Source of the DNA: an uncultured Eubacteriales bacterium
GTDB lineage: Bacteria; Bacillota; Clostridia; UMGS1810
Direction of reading: 5' to 3'
Assembly: GCA_900555295.1 (NCBI GenBank)
Contig: USKN01000102.1
Coordinates: 1 to 6,759 of the forward strand
Length of the DNA stretch: 6,759 nucleotides
Each line of letters begins with the position of its first letter. Position 1 is the first letter of the stretch. The translations under genes and the position numbers were made by a program. Of the stretch, positions 5,406-6,759 are shown piece after piece. Below the pieces are notes generated by a model that saw only the letters and a list, made by a program, of their open reading frames with translations, did no database searches and was not told the DNA's origin.

Positions 5406-6759
5406 CCTTGTTTTTCTTGTAATTGAATTAATAAATTCCGCGTTGTTTTTGGTACGTATAATGCCCGTAATAAGCATTTCCGCCGCCTCCTGCGGATTTT
5501 GGCTGTTGAGCGATTTTCTAATTGACCAAACCGCCTCAAGTTCCTGCTTTGTAAGCAAAAGGTTTTCTTTTCTCGTACCAGATTTATAAATATCTATTGC
5601 CGGGAATATACGCCGTTCGGACAAACCTCTGTCAAGATGTATTTCCATATTGCCCGTGCCTTTAAATTCTTCAAATATAACGTCATCCATACGGCTGCCC
5701 GTATCTATAAGCGCGGTTGCAAGTATGGTTAAACTGCCGCCGTTTTCTATATTGCGTGCGGCACCGAAAAACTTTTTGGGTTTATGCAGCGACGCAGGGT
5801 CAATACCGCCCGTAAGCGTTTTGCCCGATGACGGTACAACAAGATTATACGCACGTGCCAGACGTGTAATACTGTCGAGAAGCAACACAACGTCTTTTTG
5901 CTGTTCCACAAGCCTTTGCGCACGTTCAAGCACAAGCTCGGCAACTTTTATATGGTGCTCGGGCTGTTCGTCAAACGTTGAATAAATTACCTCGCCGTTT
6001 ACACTGCGTTTCATATCGGTAACTTCCTCGGGGCGCTCGTCTATAAGCAAAACAATAAGATTTATTTCGGGGTGATTGCGGCTTATTGCGTTTGCAAGAC
6101 TTTTTAAAATAGTGGTTTTACCTGCCTTGGGCGGAGCAACAATAATACCTCTCTGCCCTTTTCCTATGGGTGCCATAAGGTCTATAAGTCTTAATGCGTA
6201 ATCGTCGTTTTCACATTCCAAATGTATTCTTTCGTTGGGATAAATCGGCGTTAATGTTTCAAAGGGGTGTCTGCGTGCGGCAACTTCAGGTTTATCGCAG
6301 TTTACGGAATTAATATAAATTAAAGAATCGTTATTTTCGGTTTTCTTCGCTTTTCTTACAACACAGTCTATCATATCGCCCGTTTTGAGCCTGTATTTGC
6401 GTATATATGCGTTGTTTACGTAAACATCGTCCGATTTGGTTGTTAAATAATTATCTCCGCGCAAAAAACCGTAACCGTCGGGCATAACCTCCAAAAAGCC
6501 ACGTATGTTGCGCGTGGGCATAAGCTCGTGCTGCTGCGAATGTGTTTGCGTATCGTTTGTCTTTTGCGGTACGGTATCGGCTTTTTCAAAAGAGTCGCCG
6601 CCGCTGCATTTTACGGGTTCTGCCTCGCTTTGCCGTGTTATTGTTTCTTTTGTTTTAAGTTCTTTTTTTAAATGCTGTTCTATATACTGTCCCAATTCAT
6701 CTTTTTTCATTTTTGAAATGCCTTTAAGCCCAAGTTCTTTTGCATATTCTTTAAGCTGT
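5403..6759 (-). CDS. rho: Transcription termination factor Rho (N-terminus beyond right edge)
   Basis: Rho is a hexameric RNA-dependent ATPase that loads on nascent RNA and dislodges RNA polymerase. Translation stays open to the window edge, so the start lies outside. The Met codon at 6710 is internal: the 16 codons before it (QLKEYAKELGLKGISK) are the typical Rho N-terminal helical domain and run straight into MKKDEL. Numbered from that Met, a polar linker rich in Gln and Thr (about 20-66) leads to the RNA-binding cold-shock-like domain with GYGFLR (79-84). The motor domain has GKGQRG (183-188), Walker A APPKAGKTT (192-200), the catalytic-glutamate segment IDERPEEV (Glu225), Walker B VVLLLDS (Asp279), the Q-loop SSGKTLTGG, the R-loop DTGSR and the arginine finger in SGTRKE (Arg380). 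The R-loop has Arg340 where E. coli has Lys326, a conservative change. All catalytic motifs are present. It is the first visible gene of the leftward cluster. Confidence 0.98.
   Translation of the reverse strand, partial: QLKEYAKELGLKGISKMKKDELGQYIEQHLKKELKTKETITRQSEAEPVKCSGGDSFEKADTVPQKTNDTQTHSQQHELMPTRNIRGFLEVMPDGYGFLRGDNYLTTKSDDVYVNNAYIRKYRLKTGDMIDCVVRKAKKTENNDSLIYINSVNCDKPEVAARRHPFETLTPIYPNERIHLECENDDYALRLIDLMAPIGKGQRGIIVAPPKAGKTTILKSLANAISRNHPEINLIVLLIDERPEEVTDMKRSVNGEVIYSTFDEQPEHHIKVAELVLERAQRLVEQQKDVVLLLDSITRLARAYNLVVPSSGKTLTGGIDPASLHKPKKFFGAARNIENGGSLTILATALIDTGSRMDDVIFEEFKGTGNMEIHLDRGLSERRIFPAIDIYKSGTRKENLLLTKQELEAVWSIRKSLNSQNPQEAAEMLITGIIRTKNNAEFINSITRKTR

Overview
The window looks like core chromosome from a low-to-moderate GC Gram-positive bacterium, most likely in the Clostridia. 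The grounds are strong AAGGAG-type Shine-Dalgarno sequences, AT-rich intergenic DNA, a four-helix SpoIIIE/FtsK translocase of about 790 residues, and protein sequences that look closer to Firmicutes homologues than to proteobacterial ones. This placement is an inference from remembered family sequences; no search was run.

All supported genes lie on the minus strand, so the window reads from right to left. At the right edge is rho, the transcription termination factor, whose 5' end runs off the window. It is followed by an ftsK/spoIIIE-type DNA translocase (15-nt gap, with the rho stop codon inside the ftsK ribosome binding site). Next is a ygiQ-type UPF0313 radical SAM protein (62-71 nt gap, depending on its start), then folD (26-nt overlap, its ribosome binding site inside ygiQ). 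The tight spacing suggests one co-transcribed unit. The four products have different jobs: RNA release by Rho, chromosome pumping through the septum by FtsK, an uncharacterised radical SAM reaction by YgiQ, and one-carbon folate interconversion by FolD. The cluster looks like a housekeeping operon rather than one pathway.

The AT-rich stretch left of folD (about positions 46-248) appears to hold a transcription boundary. It contains a nested inverted repeat without a convincing U-tract. Beyond that is a near-consensus sigma-A promoter (TTGACA, 17 bp, TAAAAT) with a short palindrome across its -35 box, then a leader of roughly 70 nt and a perfect AAGGAGG. These lead to a probable TTG-started gene with a hydrophobic N-terminus, cut by the left edge after 15 codons.

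I found no mobile element, CRISPR array, tRNA, rRNA or recognisable riboswitch, and no sign of a novel multi-gene system. The points most worth a second look are the promoter/palindrome and the truncated membrane gene at the left edge, the unusual residues in the FtsK motor domain, and the unexplained radical SAM protein with a second cysteine cluster.
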